Shown here: positions 35,541-46,171 of the stretch, one piece after another
How the letters are laid out: every line of letters begins with the position of its first letter
Position numbering within the stretch: the stretch's first letter is position 1
Source: Tholera decimalis
Taxonomy: Eukaryota > Arthropoda > Insecta > Lepidoptera > Noctuidae
Direction: 5' to 3'
DNA: 64,000 nt
Assembly (NCBI GenBank): GCA_943138885.2
Contig: OW964552.2
Span: 20,414,390-20,478,389, forward strand
The notes under the pieces: generated by a model
The model's input: only the letters and a program-made list of their open reading frames with translations
Database searches by the model: none
What the model was told of the DNA's origin: nothing
Made by a program: the position numbers and the translations under genes

Positions 35541-36545
35541 TTAATTTCCGAGATCCACCCCCTAGGCGGATCTCGGAAATTAGGAGACTTGGAACATTTT
35601 TTCTTTTCGGATTCATTTAGAGGGGCATTGCTTTAGTCAAAATAATTGTGCAAATCCCCCCCATCTCCCCCACCCCATTTTTTTTTTCAGATTCTTTTTA
35701 TTTTACTACATTTAGGGGTTTTAAATGTGAACAATCAACCACCACAAGCACGTGAGGTGCTTGCACCTCGCGCAACACGCAAATAATAGTCATAAAGCTA
35801 AATTACCACTGACTCACTGACTCACTCACTCACTCATTGACATAATTGTTCTCCCAGATGGTGGATGGGGAGGTGGGTATATTTTGACAGATTCGTAAAC
35901 AACTAACTCTCAAACCTTCGCTCCACTCAGGCCCTAAGTACCACCTGACAGGTTTCGACGCCTACTATAATATTTGTTCAAACACCTAATGGCTATCTCT
36001 AACCGTTATGAAGTTACAGCCTTTTCAATTTTAGGGGAGGTTGGGGAGGGGAGGGCATGGCATAAAAAATTTGAAGGCCCTTTTATAGTTAAAAGTAAGA
36101 ATCAACAGTTTTTTCAGTAGTAAAAATCAAAATGGGGGGGGTGATGGGGGGTAGATGGGGGGGGGGGGGGGGTTCACAATTATTTTGACTAAAGCATTGC
36201 CCCTCTAAACGAATCTGAAAAATGTTCCAGGTCTCCTAATTTCCGAGATCCGCCTAAAGGGGGCGAGAAGGGGGCAAGGCGGGCGACTTTGAAAAATGGT
36301 TTTTACTTTACTGAGCCTCCTCTATACGAATCCGTAAAAAAAAAACGGGTCTCGTAGTTTCCGAGATACGATAGGGAGGGGGGAGAAGAGGGGTTAAAAG
36401 GGGAGGTTTGGCACTTTTCCCGTAGGTTTGAGAGTTAGCTGCTTACGAATCTGTCAAAATATACCCACCTCCCCATCCACCATCTGGGAGAACAATTATG
36501 TCAATGAGTCAGTCAGTCAGTCAGTGGTAATTTAGCTTTATATAA
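35541..36545. repeat. Fold-back element with G- and C-tracts
   Basis: Two sets of inverted arms: 35541..35645 (TTTCCGAGATCC, GGGGCATTGCTTTAGTCAAA) against 36185..36262, and 35800..35930 (TAAAGCTAAATTACCACTGA, ATATTTTGACAGATTCGT) against 36420..36545. Because the first left arm pairs inside the second pair, the arms interleave. Runs of C near 35655 and of G near 36130..36172 (up to about 17 in a row) are complementary. No coding capacity. Confidence 0.7.
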
Positions 36546-36704
36546 TAGAACATGTTCGATTGGGTCCCGTCTGCTTGATAATAAATACCGAGTTATTGTG
36601 TTTTTTTATGTGTCATCTGGGCCATATAGTCAACGACATTACTGATAGGATTATGATAGAAATATGTGGCGATTCTGATGATTCAGTATATTCCTAAGAT
36701 AATA
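36540..36704 (+). repeat. Unnamed dispersed repeat, left half (split)
   Basis: Matches the first part of 12050..12485 up to ATTCCTAAGATA. The rest continues at 44918, so about 8.2 kb of insertions separate the halves. Confidence 0.7.
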
Positions 36705-37319
36705 ATAATAATAATAATGTTAAACAATCATTGAAGGAACGCTTCTTTGGCCGCCTGAATAAAGTACTGAATAGTCTTCTATCAGGCGGAAACAAGGTGC
36801 GTGCCTTCAATGGTTGGGTCATGCCAGTATTGATGTACTCTTTTGGCATACTCAAATAATAATAATAAATAATAAAAGATTTATTGGAACTAAAAACACA
36901 AATACAATAAATTAGAGTACGATAATGACTGCATTAGTTATAAACTGTGTTGCAGCCATTAACGCCCATACAAGTAGTTTACGCGTCAGCGTTCCATCGT
37001 AAACAAAATTTTCTAGGTAAGTTTAAACAAAGATTAAAGATTAAAGATGGAAGAAAAGAATATAAAACAAAATACGTAATTAACATGCATAAAGTTACCT
37101 ATAGTGTGCGCGCGTGCGTGTGTGTGTGTGTTCGTATATGTGGCATGAGTTCTATGGGTGTGTGATGTGTTGTACGTGTGTGTGATGTGTTGTGCGTGTG
37201 GTGTGTTGTGCGTGTGGTGTATTGTAGGTGTGAGTGCGTGATACTGGTTTTGTGATATATGCAGGTGTTAGCGTGTGAGTGCGTATTTAAGTATGCGTTG
37301 AGATTTAAGAAGTTGAATT

Positions 37320-40261
37320 TTACGTTTTAACAAGGTTTTCAAGTTTTTCATAGGTTAAACCATTCAGCCATTTGTCAACGGTGACTCGACAATCTCTTAG
37401 ATTGAGTGAATAAATGTCACAAACTTCATTGACTCGGTTATACAAAATAGGGCTTAGGTATTTATACTGTCGTCTAACTGCTTCGGTGCTGACTGGCTCA
37501 ATTGAACAGACTCTAACAGGTCTTCGTCTATGTTCATGTCTTATGTCAGGGTCGAACGGCAGTTCGGAGTGCTTGCGAAGTATGGCACTAAGTACAAATG
37601 AGTGTCTCACTCGCGGTACCTCACATAGAGCATAGAGTTCACTCGTGGGAAAGCGGATTGGTTTATGGGCCATGACTTTTAAAATTGCCCTCTGCGCCCT
37701 TTCCACTCGTAAAACGAGGATTTACTTGAACTGCCCCAGGCTACTATACAATAGGTTAAGATTGAGTGAGCCAAAGCATAGTAAACAGTTTTTAATGTAG
37801 AGAAGTCAGCAGAGGTCCTCAAGTTTTTAAACACATATATTAATTTCCGTACTCTGCCCACCAGTGTGTTTACATGTTCATTCCATGACAATGTACTATC
37901 AATATAGATGCCAAGATACTTCATGCAATGAGTACGGACTATTTGAGTACAATTACAGTCCTGGCTTGAGCTAGGGTTACATTTGTGAGCTGTTAGTGTA
38001 CAGGCAGCGGTCGGTTGTGAAGATATACGAGGTGAAAAGGTCATAAATTTAGATTTATTTAAGTTAAGGGTCAGCAGATTGTTTCTTAGCCAGGTCATAG
38101 TGGTCTTTAGCGCGGACTCAGCATGAGAACACGTATCGGACCAATCATTACCATGCACCACTATTGCAGTATCATCTGCGTAAGTTATGATTTTAGAGTT
38201 TACTAAGGGAAGGTTGCAGAGGTCATTGATATAAATTAAAAATAAGGTAGGTCCAAGTACACTACCTTGCGGCACACCGTATGTGATATTTTTAGGTGCA
38301 CTTGTATAGTTTCCTATTCTAGTAGCCTGAGAACGACCCGTTAGGTAGCTTGTGAAAATGCTGAGGGCTAAACCTCTGATTCCAAGTCGTTCTAGTTTAT
38401 TTAGTAAGAGTGGGACGGAGACCGTGTCAAAAGCTTTAGAGAGATCTAGGAAAATTGCTAAAGTTTTCAATTTATTCTTTATGTTTTTAGCAATATTATT
38501 AGTTAATTCCAAGACTGCATCTTCAGTACTTTTACCGGATCTAAAACCATATTGGTTATCAGCAATAATATTATGGGCTTGTAAGTAACCGAGGAGCCTA
38601 CTATTAATTATTTTTTCTAAAGTTTTGGATAAAACAGTTAGGACAGAAATTGGCCTATAGTTATCGACACGGTCTCTATCTCCACTCTTATATATAGGGT
38701 GAACCAGACCTGTCTTGAACGCCGAGGGGAAAACTCCAGTAGTGAAAACAAGATTGAAGATATGGCACAATATGGGGATGAGAACATGTCTTGCATTTTT
38801 AATAAGTAGGGTAGAAATACCGTCACATCCAACCGCACTCGTAGACTTTAGGCTAAGAATAACTCTTTCAATTTCCTCGTTATCAGTTTCCAAAATAGCC
38901 ATTGAATTTGGATAGGTGCCCATTATGTTTGAGTCTAACTCATATGCCGAGTCATTATGATTTGAATCAATTTTAGAGGCTAAATTCTTTCCTGCATTGA
39001 CAAAGAAGTCATTAACAACGTCAACAGCACGCATGGGGTCATCATTCAAAGACAGTAGTTCAAGAGCACTAGATTTGTTTGTGTGAAGATTTGCAATAGT
39101 TTTAATGAGATTCCATGTTGCCTTGGGGTTTTTTTTATGTTTTTTGAATTCAGCTCGCTCATATTCACGTTTTAATTTTTTTAATAAATTATTACAGAAA
39201 TTTCTATAGCGTAAGTAGATCAACAGGGAATTTTCATTGGTGGGTTCTTTTTTGGTTTTCTGATAGAGTTTATCCCGATTTCGTATGCATTTTAGGATCC
39301 CGGGAGTGATCCAGGGCTTTAGTATGCGTTTTTTACTTGGGATGCGACCATTGCGTTTATTATTACTAACAATGTCAGAGATTATATTGACTAGTTCATT
39401 GGCAGCTTGAGATGCATCATAGCATTGTAGAACCCGTGCAAAATCTATTTTTTCAAGGGCTTCCACACATGCTGCCTGGTCCACCTGATGAGTCAAGGTT
39501 ACGGATCTTGGTGTTTCAATTCGGGAGTTAAAAGACACTATGAAAGGGGCGTGGTCAGTAATAAAGGAATCTAGAACCAAAGTCATTACACGAGATTTTG
39601 ATTTAATGATTGCGTGATCCAAGCAGCTATCGCCCCGAGTCGGAATTAAATGAGCCGGCAGCATCCCATGGGATGCAAGTGTATCAAGGTAAATGTGAGA
39701 ATGTAAGTCACTATTGTTAGCAGATATGTTAATATTAATATCACCTACCAAAACAATATTTTTAAAGGTGTTGAGTGAGTGTAAGGAAGTATCCAAACTA
39801 GTAATGAAATTTTGGATATTCCGGAAAGAGGGTGAACGATATATTGCGACTATCGCCAAATCTGAAGATAATTTAATAATAAGACAGTTTGCGTCACTTA
39901 ATATTTGTTTTTCTACGGTGAATTTTATGTCTGACCTTATGTATACGACTACACCATCATTTTTATTATTATGATTTGACGCGTAAGACTCAAACCCCGG
40001 TATAGTAGGAAGACGGGGACATTTTTTTAACCAGCATTCAGACAAAACAATCACATGAATATGCAATTTAGTTCTATCTAATAATATTATAAGGTTATTA
40101 AAATTGCATAAGTTACCTATGCTACGAATATTTACATGAAAAATATTTAATCCATTACTTGAAGTTTTTATATAAGTGTTGCATTGCTCCGGAGAGCAGG
40201 AATAGGAATCTGAAATATTAAGTTGTTCTAATTCAGCTACTATATTTGGTGTATCACCCAT
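37320..40261 (-). CDS. CR1-like LINE ORF2: endonuclease and reverse transcriptase, one frameshift
   Basis: Copies the LINE RNA at a nicked target. Residues about 35-260 are an APE endonuclease (HVNIRSIGN, SECWLKKCP, VGDININ, ITDHAPFIV). The RT follows from about 470 with VGCDGIS, YRPISVLTVLSK, NQYGFRSGKST, FLDLSKAFDTV, GVPQGSVLGP and the YADD active box near 710. The frame is open from 40261 to about 37715. There one base is gained or lost around CCTCGTTTTACGAG, and the C-terminal part (VERAQRAIL, IRHEHRRRP, LNLRDCRVTV) continues in another frame to 37320. The family ORF2 is about 970 residues, and this copy is that long if both parts are counted. With the slip it would be truncated. All RT catalytic motifs are present. 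Confidence 0.88.
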
Positions 40262-40284
40262 TATGGTTGTTATAAAGAATAAAG

Positions 40285-40440
40285 AGGTAGATAGATAGAT
40301 AGATAGATATATTCTTTATTGTACACCATAACAGTAAAATAAAATTATGGACTTAACAATTAAAAAGGGTGATACAAGGGGCGGTCTTATTCTAATTCAT
40401 AGAAATTAATTTAATAAATTAATTTCTATGAATTGACAGT
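40285..40440 (-). mobile_element. Small LINE/SINE tail in the ORF1-ORF2 spacer
   Basis: A (GATA)n run joined to ATATTCTTTATTGTACACCA, the typical 3' end of another moth retroelement with an (ATCT)n tail. Next to it, 40396..40434 is a perfect hairpin (ATTCATAGAAATTAATTT and its complement). Either a later insertion or a normal part of this LINE subfamily. Confidence 0.45.
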
Positions 40441-40747
40441 GATTTGTATCAACAAATGTGGCTTTTATGTTGTAGTCATGGGCAAGTCCCAACTCCACAT
40501 TATGAAATAAGACTATTGTGTTGTATAACCGTTTTAGCTCATAGTGTAATGAAGTGTTATGATAGATGTGTACGAGTAAGAGTAAGTGTTTAGTGTTGTG
40601 TGTGATATCATTAAGTTGTAATGGAAATAATAGTGGTATTGCGTGCTGGAATGTAAACATATGTGTGATTTCACAATAATACAGTTTTAAAACATTTGCC
40701 AAAATAAACAACAAGCAGATAAAGTGATAACAAGTAAGATATACTAG

Positions 40748-41698
40748 TCATTTTTTGGGTAAATCTAATTCATTCCTAATTAAGATATGTGGTGATCCTT
40801 GTTTTTCGCGTAGGTATATTTTACCATTTGTGATCCAACAATACTGGTATTTGTTACTGTTCGCAAAATCTCTAGAGAAAAAGAAAAGTCTTCTCATTTT
40901 CGGTGTTAGATATTCAGATAGAAATATAGGGTTAACTGGCCCGCTTATTTTTAAGTGCTCTGTCGACAGCCGGTTCTTAGAACCTTTATTAAAATTTCTG
41001 TACATTCGAATAAATTGCTCTTTTAAAATATTGGTAGTAAATTCTATTATAACAGGCCTGTTTGATTTTTCAGTGGAACCTATGCGAAAGGCATCTTTAA
41101 TCTCATGGCGTTGAATCGGTACATTGATTACAGAGCCGGTCTTAATGACGATGTCCAGCAATTTTTCTTTTGACTCCCGGGTATTAACAGGTATATTTTT
41201 GATTTCTAAGCAAGCAGATCTTGAGCCTCTTTCCAGCTTTTCTATTTTGTCTTCCAAGCTTTTTATACTAATCGAATTGGTTTTCCTCTCAGATTCAAGT
41301 TGCAATTCCAATTGATTTATTTGAGTTTTCAGTGCGTCATAATCTTGAGAAAGAAAAGTTACAGTAGATTGAATGTTGGTGTTCTGGGTTTTAATCTCCT
41401 CAATAGATTCACAAATTTTCTCTATGTTTTTGTTTTGCTGCTCTTTAAATTCGGTAATCATGGTTTTAATTTCTACCATAAAAATCGACATTTGGCTCTC
41501 CTGGGCAGTTCCTGACTCCAAATACTTCCGTTTAGTTCGTTGTGTGACGTGTAGGTATTCATTGTCAGCACGTTTTACAGATTCTTCGACGTTAATATTT
41601 GGTTCTGACAAGCTATGTTGCAGCATATTAGGCAAAGGCGCGGCAAGTAGCGTGGAACTCGGCGTAGGCGTTTGTGGTGGAGATCGATTTATAGGCAT
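40748..41698 (-). CDS. CR1-like LINE ORF1: coiled coil with baculovirus FP-like domain
   Basis: ORF1 proteins bind LINE RNA. Starting at MPINRSPP (an upstream in-frame Met would begin at 41737): a disordered Pro-rich start, a coiled coil at about residues 75-165 with heptads (INQLELQLESE, SLEDKIEKLER), then a domain running from CLEIKNIPVN through RPVIIEF to YLTPKMRRLFFFSRDF and YCWITNGKIYLREK. This last pattern is what I know as the FP25K-like (Baculo_FP) domain of many insect LINE ORF1 proteins. Open throughout, and it fits beside ORF2, separated by about 490 bases. Domain assignment is by motif memory; a profile search would settle it. Confidence 0.75.
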   Translation of the reverse strand: MPINRSPPQTPTPSSTLLAAPLPNMLQHSLSEPNINVEESVKRADNEYLHVTQRTKRKYLESGTAQESQMSIFMVEIKTMITEFKEQQNKNIEKICESIEEIKTQNTNIQSTVTFLSQDYDALKTQINQLELQLESERKTNSISIKSLEDKIEKLERGSRSACLEIKNIPVNTRESKEKLLDIVIKTGSVINVPIQRHEIKDAFRIGSTEKSNRPVIIEFTTNILKEQFIRMYRNFNKGSKNRLSTEHLKISGPVNPIFLSEYLTPKMRRLFFFSRDFANSNKYQYCWITNGKIYLREKQGSPHILIRNELDLPKK

Positions 41699-41749
41699 AG
41701 TGATGTTGGAGTGTTCGAGGAAAGCCAAGAATAACAATAATTGATTCTT

Positions 41750-42269
41750 ATAATATTGTAAAACACCTCAGCCACAAAATAATGCCAAATAATAAATAAT
41801 AAAAATAAGTAAATAAAGCAAAATCAAAAAAAAGCAAAAAATCGGGCTCTGAGTGCCCAGGTTCGATCCGGCACTCTTGGGCGTAGACGTTTTTGTTAGA
41901 ACATGTATCCACTCGGCCAGCGGTACGTATCACTACGACACGAAATTGTTGAGTATTTTGTACGTCGCTACGACGTCATACGTATGACCTTGCTTTCTCT
42001 TTGACAACTGGTTAGGTACCGCACGGCTCTAACGTTCGAGGCAATGACAGACACTTTTGCACTTTTAACTTTTGGTTCTTTTTCACTTTTATGGCACTAT
42101 ATCTTTAGTTTATGTTTTTTTTAAACTACACCGTTGTTAATCACTGTCTGTATAACTCGTGTAGTGTAAAACAGTTAATGTTTATTTCCAAAGGAACAGT
42201 TTAAACAATTTTTACGCGGAGCGCTGACTAAACACGTCTGTTCGCGGCGGTGTCCAGCGGCGGGGGGTG
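41750..42269 (-). other. CR1-like LINE 5' UTR
   Basis: Non-coding lead from the GC-rich 5' terminus to ORF1. It contains TGGCCGAGTGG on the minus strand, an A-box-like motif, but no B box in the same orientation, so no tRNA is claimed. The internal promoter of such LINEs is expected here. Confidence 0.5.
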
Positions 42270-43363
42270 AAATGGACTCAGACTGAACTTGACGCCTTGG
42301 ACAGGCGGGTCCGCACATCGCTGACTGCAAATCGAATGCATCACCCACGTTCACTGGTGATGAGGCTGTATATCCCGCGGAAGTGCGGGGGTCGTGGCTT
42401 TTTAAATGCAAAGACCCTGCACAACCGCGAAATTTGCAGCCTTAGGGAATATTTCCTAGAAACCGACGTGGGTATGCATCGAGATGTGGTAGCGATGGAC
42501 AAAGGCCTCACTCCGCTCTCCTTAGGTACCGAGAATTGGCGCAAACCTGTAGTATTAGATACTAATGACCGCAGAGAAGTATGGCAGAGCAAGGAGCTTC
42601 ACGGGCGCTATTACCGGGCCCTTCATGGGTCTGATGTAGACACATTAGCGTCCGTAGCCTGGCTACGTTTTGGTGACCTCTTCGGGGAAACCGAAGGTTT
42701 TGTCTGTGCGATTATGGACGAAGTTATGATGACGAATAACTATCGGAAGTATATTGTGAAGGACGGTACGGTAGACATATGTCGGGCATGTCACAAACCG
42801 GGAGAATCCATTCGTCACATTATCTCCGGCTGTTCTCGTCTGGCTAACGGAGACTATTTGCATAGACACAACCTCGTAGCCAGGATTATTCACCAGCAAC
42901 TTGCTCTTAAATACAATCTTGTGGAATCAGAAGTACCATACTATAGGTATGTGCCCGACCCAGTTCTCGAAAATGGCTATATTACACTGTATTGGGATCG
43001 GTCTATCATCACTGACAGGACTATTGTTGCCAATAAACCTGACATAGTGGTGATAGACCGATTAGAGCGTCGCACTATGATCGTTGATATAGCAGTCCCC
43101 CATGACGAGAACCTCGTGAAAGCTGAGATAGATAAAAAAATAAGTATCTTGATCTGGCGCGCGAGGTTGTTGACATGTGGGATGTGGAGACAGCAATCAT
43201 TGTGCCGATAGTCGTCACAGCCAATGGTATAATAACCAAGAGCCTCGACCAACATCTAAGGAGGCTCTCGTTGGGCAGCTGGATCAAGGGCTTGATCCAG
43301 AAAGCAGTGCTCCTGGAAACGGCGCGTATTGTGAGGAGGTTCCTCTCTATGGAGCCCTGACCA
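42270..43363 (+). pseudogene. Dong/R4-type LINE ORF, C-terminal part with endonuclease
   Basis: Seen: YIPRKCGGRGFLNAKTLHNR (C-terminal RT thumb region), a Cys-Cys-His-Cys knuckle CRACHKPGESIRHIISGC, then NKPDIVVIDRLERRTMIVDIAVP, whose PD..D arrangement is the restriction-like endonuclease signature of R2/R4 LINEs. The frame is open from 42270 to about 43140. A one-base slip in the A7 run at 43134..43141 moves the last 75 codons (KYLDLAREVVDMWDV) into another frame, ending at 43360. The N-terminal part is absent, so the copy is dead, but little decayed. Confidence 0.85.
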
Positions 43364-43500
43364 CCGGTAGCTTGGACCCTGTTCCCGATACCGGTGGGCT
43401 ACTATTTTTTATATTTTTAAATGTTTTTATTTTTTGTATTAATATTTAAAAATGTAATTTATATGTACATATATTAAATAAATGGAATAATAATAATAAT

Positions 43501-44576
43501 TCTTTATTGGCATAACAATTTTTACAGACTTTGTGAAGCCCTGTCTACCGAGCTAGGTACACAATACCTGTATTTCGGTAGTCAGTGTCTTCTTCTCAAT
43601 AGGTTGTGCAACTTATATGCAATGAACCAAACTATGTTATTTAAAATTACATTAAATTAAATATAAAACATGAATGGATATAATTGAAATACATCATTAA
43701 AATAAATAATTACAAATTGACAATACAATATTACAAATAAAAAAAATAGGAAAATTAAAACAATATTTACACAACACAAATTAAAACATAAAAACTCTCG
43801 CCTCTCTCCCATGAGGGTAGGCAGCAAAATAAAGTTTATAATTTAGCAAGTCTATTAGGTACATTAGCTAAAAAAATTTTTTTGCAAAAAATAGAACCGA
43901 CTTCCATATCAAAACACTACAAAGGCAAAAATAACTTTAATTTCGGAAGGCGGTGTCAAAAACGAAAATATATACAAAACTAAAGACACCGCCTTCCGAA
44001 ATTAAAGTTATTTTTGCCTTTGTAGTGTTTTGATATGGAAGTCGGTTCTATTTTTTGCAAAAAATTTTTTTTCACGCTTTTTAGTGGGTCGGTTTATAAT
44101 TTATCTAGTTACAAAAGCCATAATGTCAACAACTTATCACCTTTTACAAAATATTGCTTTTTCCGATGCATAGCCGTTAATTTTTGAGGAGTTCTCCTGG
44201 TACTTGACCATCAACTCTACATCACCATATATGTATTGTGACAAGCATAAAGTGTTTAACATCCGTACTCAAGTAATCGAATCGCAATCCACGAAATACT
44301 TATTATTGAGGAGTTTCAGTGGCCATCTGTGGTCTTCATCATCAGTTCCACTTCCCCAAATGGCACTTTTCGGAAGCAACTGCTCAAGGTATTATAAGAA
44401 ATACCCAAAACGCTATAGGTGTGCCTATAATATTTGAAGAGTTCCCTCGATTTCTCCAAGATCCCACCATCAGATCCTGATTTCGTAACAATGGGACCAA
44501 CTAGAAACTATACCTATTCAAACGCAAAAAGAATTTTTCAAATCGGTCCAGCCATCTCCGAGTTATGAGGTAACAT

Positions 44577-44613
<37 letters not shown>

Positions 44614-44917
44614 CAAGACGAATTGTAAACCTCCTTTTTTTGAAGTCGGTTAAAAAGATATTGAATGTCTGCGAGTGCAATATTATAAAAAATATATATT
44701 TGTGAATAGTATGTTATGGTTAGATGATGAGTTTTTTTGTGAGTTTGGTGTATGAGGGTGTAATTTTGTGTGTGTGCGTGGTATGTGTGTGCGTTTGTGT
44801 GTGGTGTGTGAGTGTGTGTTTGTATTTTATTATGTGTACAATTGTAGGAAGTTATATCAGATTTGCTTCACATCATTGAGGAAGTAGTTTTTCTGTTTTT
44901 CCATAGTCCTGTGTTTG
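43501..44917 (-). mobile_element. 5'-truncated LINE 3' end, host of the Dong insertion
   Basis: Minus-strand reading starts CTACAAACACAGGACTATGG, shows a possible C-terminus (KNYFLNDV) and a long 3' UTR with (CA)n at 44760..44820, and ends CAATAAAGAATTATTATT at 43501. Its (TTA)n tail is split by the Dong LINE. The sequence AGATA flanks the composite on both sides (about 36700 and 44915), a plausible target duplication. An ACCGACTTC repeat is nested at 43870..44655. Confidence 0.6.
43870..44655 (+). repeat. ACCGACTTC-family repeat, copy F
   Basis: The best preserved copy: head arms of about 75 bases (43895..43970 and 43985..44060) are practically perfect complements. It contains a 30-base A run near 44581..44610 before the GAAGTCGGTTAAAAAG end. 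Confidence 0.8.
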
Positions 44918-45180
44918 TAGATATGGAGTCAGTATTTGAATCTAATTAACGAATACCTTTTATTAATCATATTATTAAAAATATATATCTTACACTATTA
45001 ATTTTGCATTTCTACGTTTTAAATTAGCACCTACACATTATTTCAGGATAAAAAACCAATACTTGATTTTATTAACGTTAAGTTTCGATAGTCGCACATC
45101 ACTATGGAAGAATTGTAAAAAAAGTGGCAACCGTCGTAAAGTCAACTTTGTCTCTGATATTAAAAAACTAGTGGTGGGTC
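44918..45180 (+). repeat. Unnamed dispersed repeat, right half (split)
   Basis: Continues from 36704: ATATGGAGTCAGTATTTGAA to TCAACTTTGTCTCTGATATT matches 12211..12470. Confidence 0.7.
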
Positions 45181-46171
45181 GTTGTCGAATTTTCGGCGGT
45201 CGAAACGCAACCGTTTTCCTAACGGCGAAAACGGTTGCAGAAAACGGTCGTCGTTGCAACTGGTTTGAAGACGGCTTGATAGATGAAACTGGCGTCGCGC
45301 GAAGTAGTTGCAGTTTCTTGCAAAAAGTACAAACGGTTTCAAATTACAAATGTATATGATTTTTAGCTTAATTTTTCGTGGCATAAATGGCATTTAGCTT
45401 TTATATTTTTACTGTCTTTATCGAAATGCGAGCAAAAACTCTGGTGCATTTTCGATTGCGACATTGCGATGGGTTTTAAATTGTTTTAATATAATTTGTT
45501 TATGAAATATTATGTACACTTGAATATTAACAATTCAATCGTACGCACATCAATTAAAAAAACCAAAACAAATAATAAGGGGTCTCATTTTGCTAGTGCA
45601 AGATTACAACTGACCAAAAAAACGTAAACAAACACGCGCGCTCACTGGTTGGAATTCCAGGAATTATTCAAATTCATTATGCAAGGCGATTTTGTACCTT
45701 AAATCAACGATACATAAGCCTTACGAGTTTGTCCGTTGCGTCAGGAACGATAGTGCTGACGAGTGGTAATGAAATAACGACTGTATTACATTGGTAAAAA
45801 GTTCACCTTTCATTGAAAGAACTGTTTGTGTGAAAAGGAACCGCACCGTCGCCGCGTCGCGACGTGAAGACTGATTTGTGCAACGAAGATTGGTTGGACC
45901 CACGAAGTAAAACGGTTTTGCCGTCGCAGAACGTAAAACGGTCTTTGAAAACGGTTCGTTGTCAAAACGCTCACGACTTTATAAAACAGGGTATACGTAT
46001 AAGTCATAGATATAGAATCGGTATAAGTAATTCTCAAGGAACTTGATCCTTGGTAAATCTGTTTATAGCTCAAGCTCAATGTTAACAATAAATAAAATCG
46101 ATTGTCATTGCTTCTACCCCAGCAAACACTGTACGACTACGTATATTATTAGTGACTGTATAATTATTATA
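45181..46171. other. No gene recognised; AACGGTT-rich sequence
   Basis: Repeated CAACCGTTTTC and AAAACGGTT motifs in both orientations at 45205..45260 and 45910..45955 suggest a decayed transposon with subterminal repeats. Reading frames are short and overlap on both strands. Confidence 0.35.

Larger units (their letters stand above)
36858..42269 (-). mobile_element. Full-length CR1-like non-LTR retrotransposon
   Basis: 5.4 kb inserted within the Dong reading frame with an AAAT duplication (36854..36857 and 42270..42273). Order on the minus strand: GC-rich 5' end (CACCCCCCGCCGCTGG), 5' UTR, ORF1 (41698..40748), spacer, ORF2 (40261 to about 37320), 3' UTR with (CA)n tracts, and an ATTATTATTTGAG end. 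Full length with one visible frameshift, so a recent arrival. CR1 versus Daphne or another near clade was not settled. Confidence 0.85.
36719..43485 (+). mobile_element. 5'-truncated Dong/R4-type LINE, interrupted by a CR1-like LINE
   Basis: R4-clade LINEs encode RT plus a restriction-like endonuclease; Dong of silk moths targets (TAA)n. The left piece 36719..36853 (KERFFGRLNKVL, GWVMPVLMYSFGILK) continues in frame at 42270 (WTQTELDALDRRV). The left edge abuts TAA repeats (36705..36718) and the right end runs into TAA repeats at 43477..43500, as expected for that target. Confidence 0.85.

Noticed and set aside
37110..37240. (TG)n tract considered as a regulatory Z-DNA site
   Set aside because: It belongs to the 3' UTR of the CR1-like LINE; such tracts are common there.
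41860..41930. tRNA-like motifs in the CR1 5' UTR
   Set aside because: The A-box-like and B-box-like motifs lie on opposite strands.
42341..42592. Minus-strand frames opposite the Dong ORF
   Set aside because: Antisense shadows of the plus-strand endonuclease frame, with no motifs.
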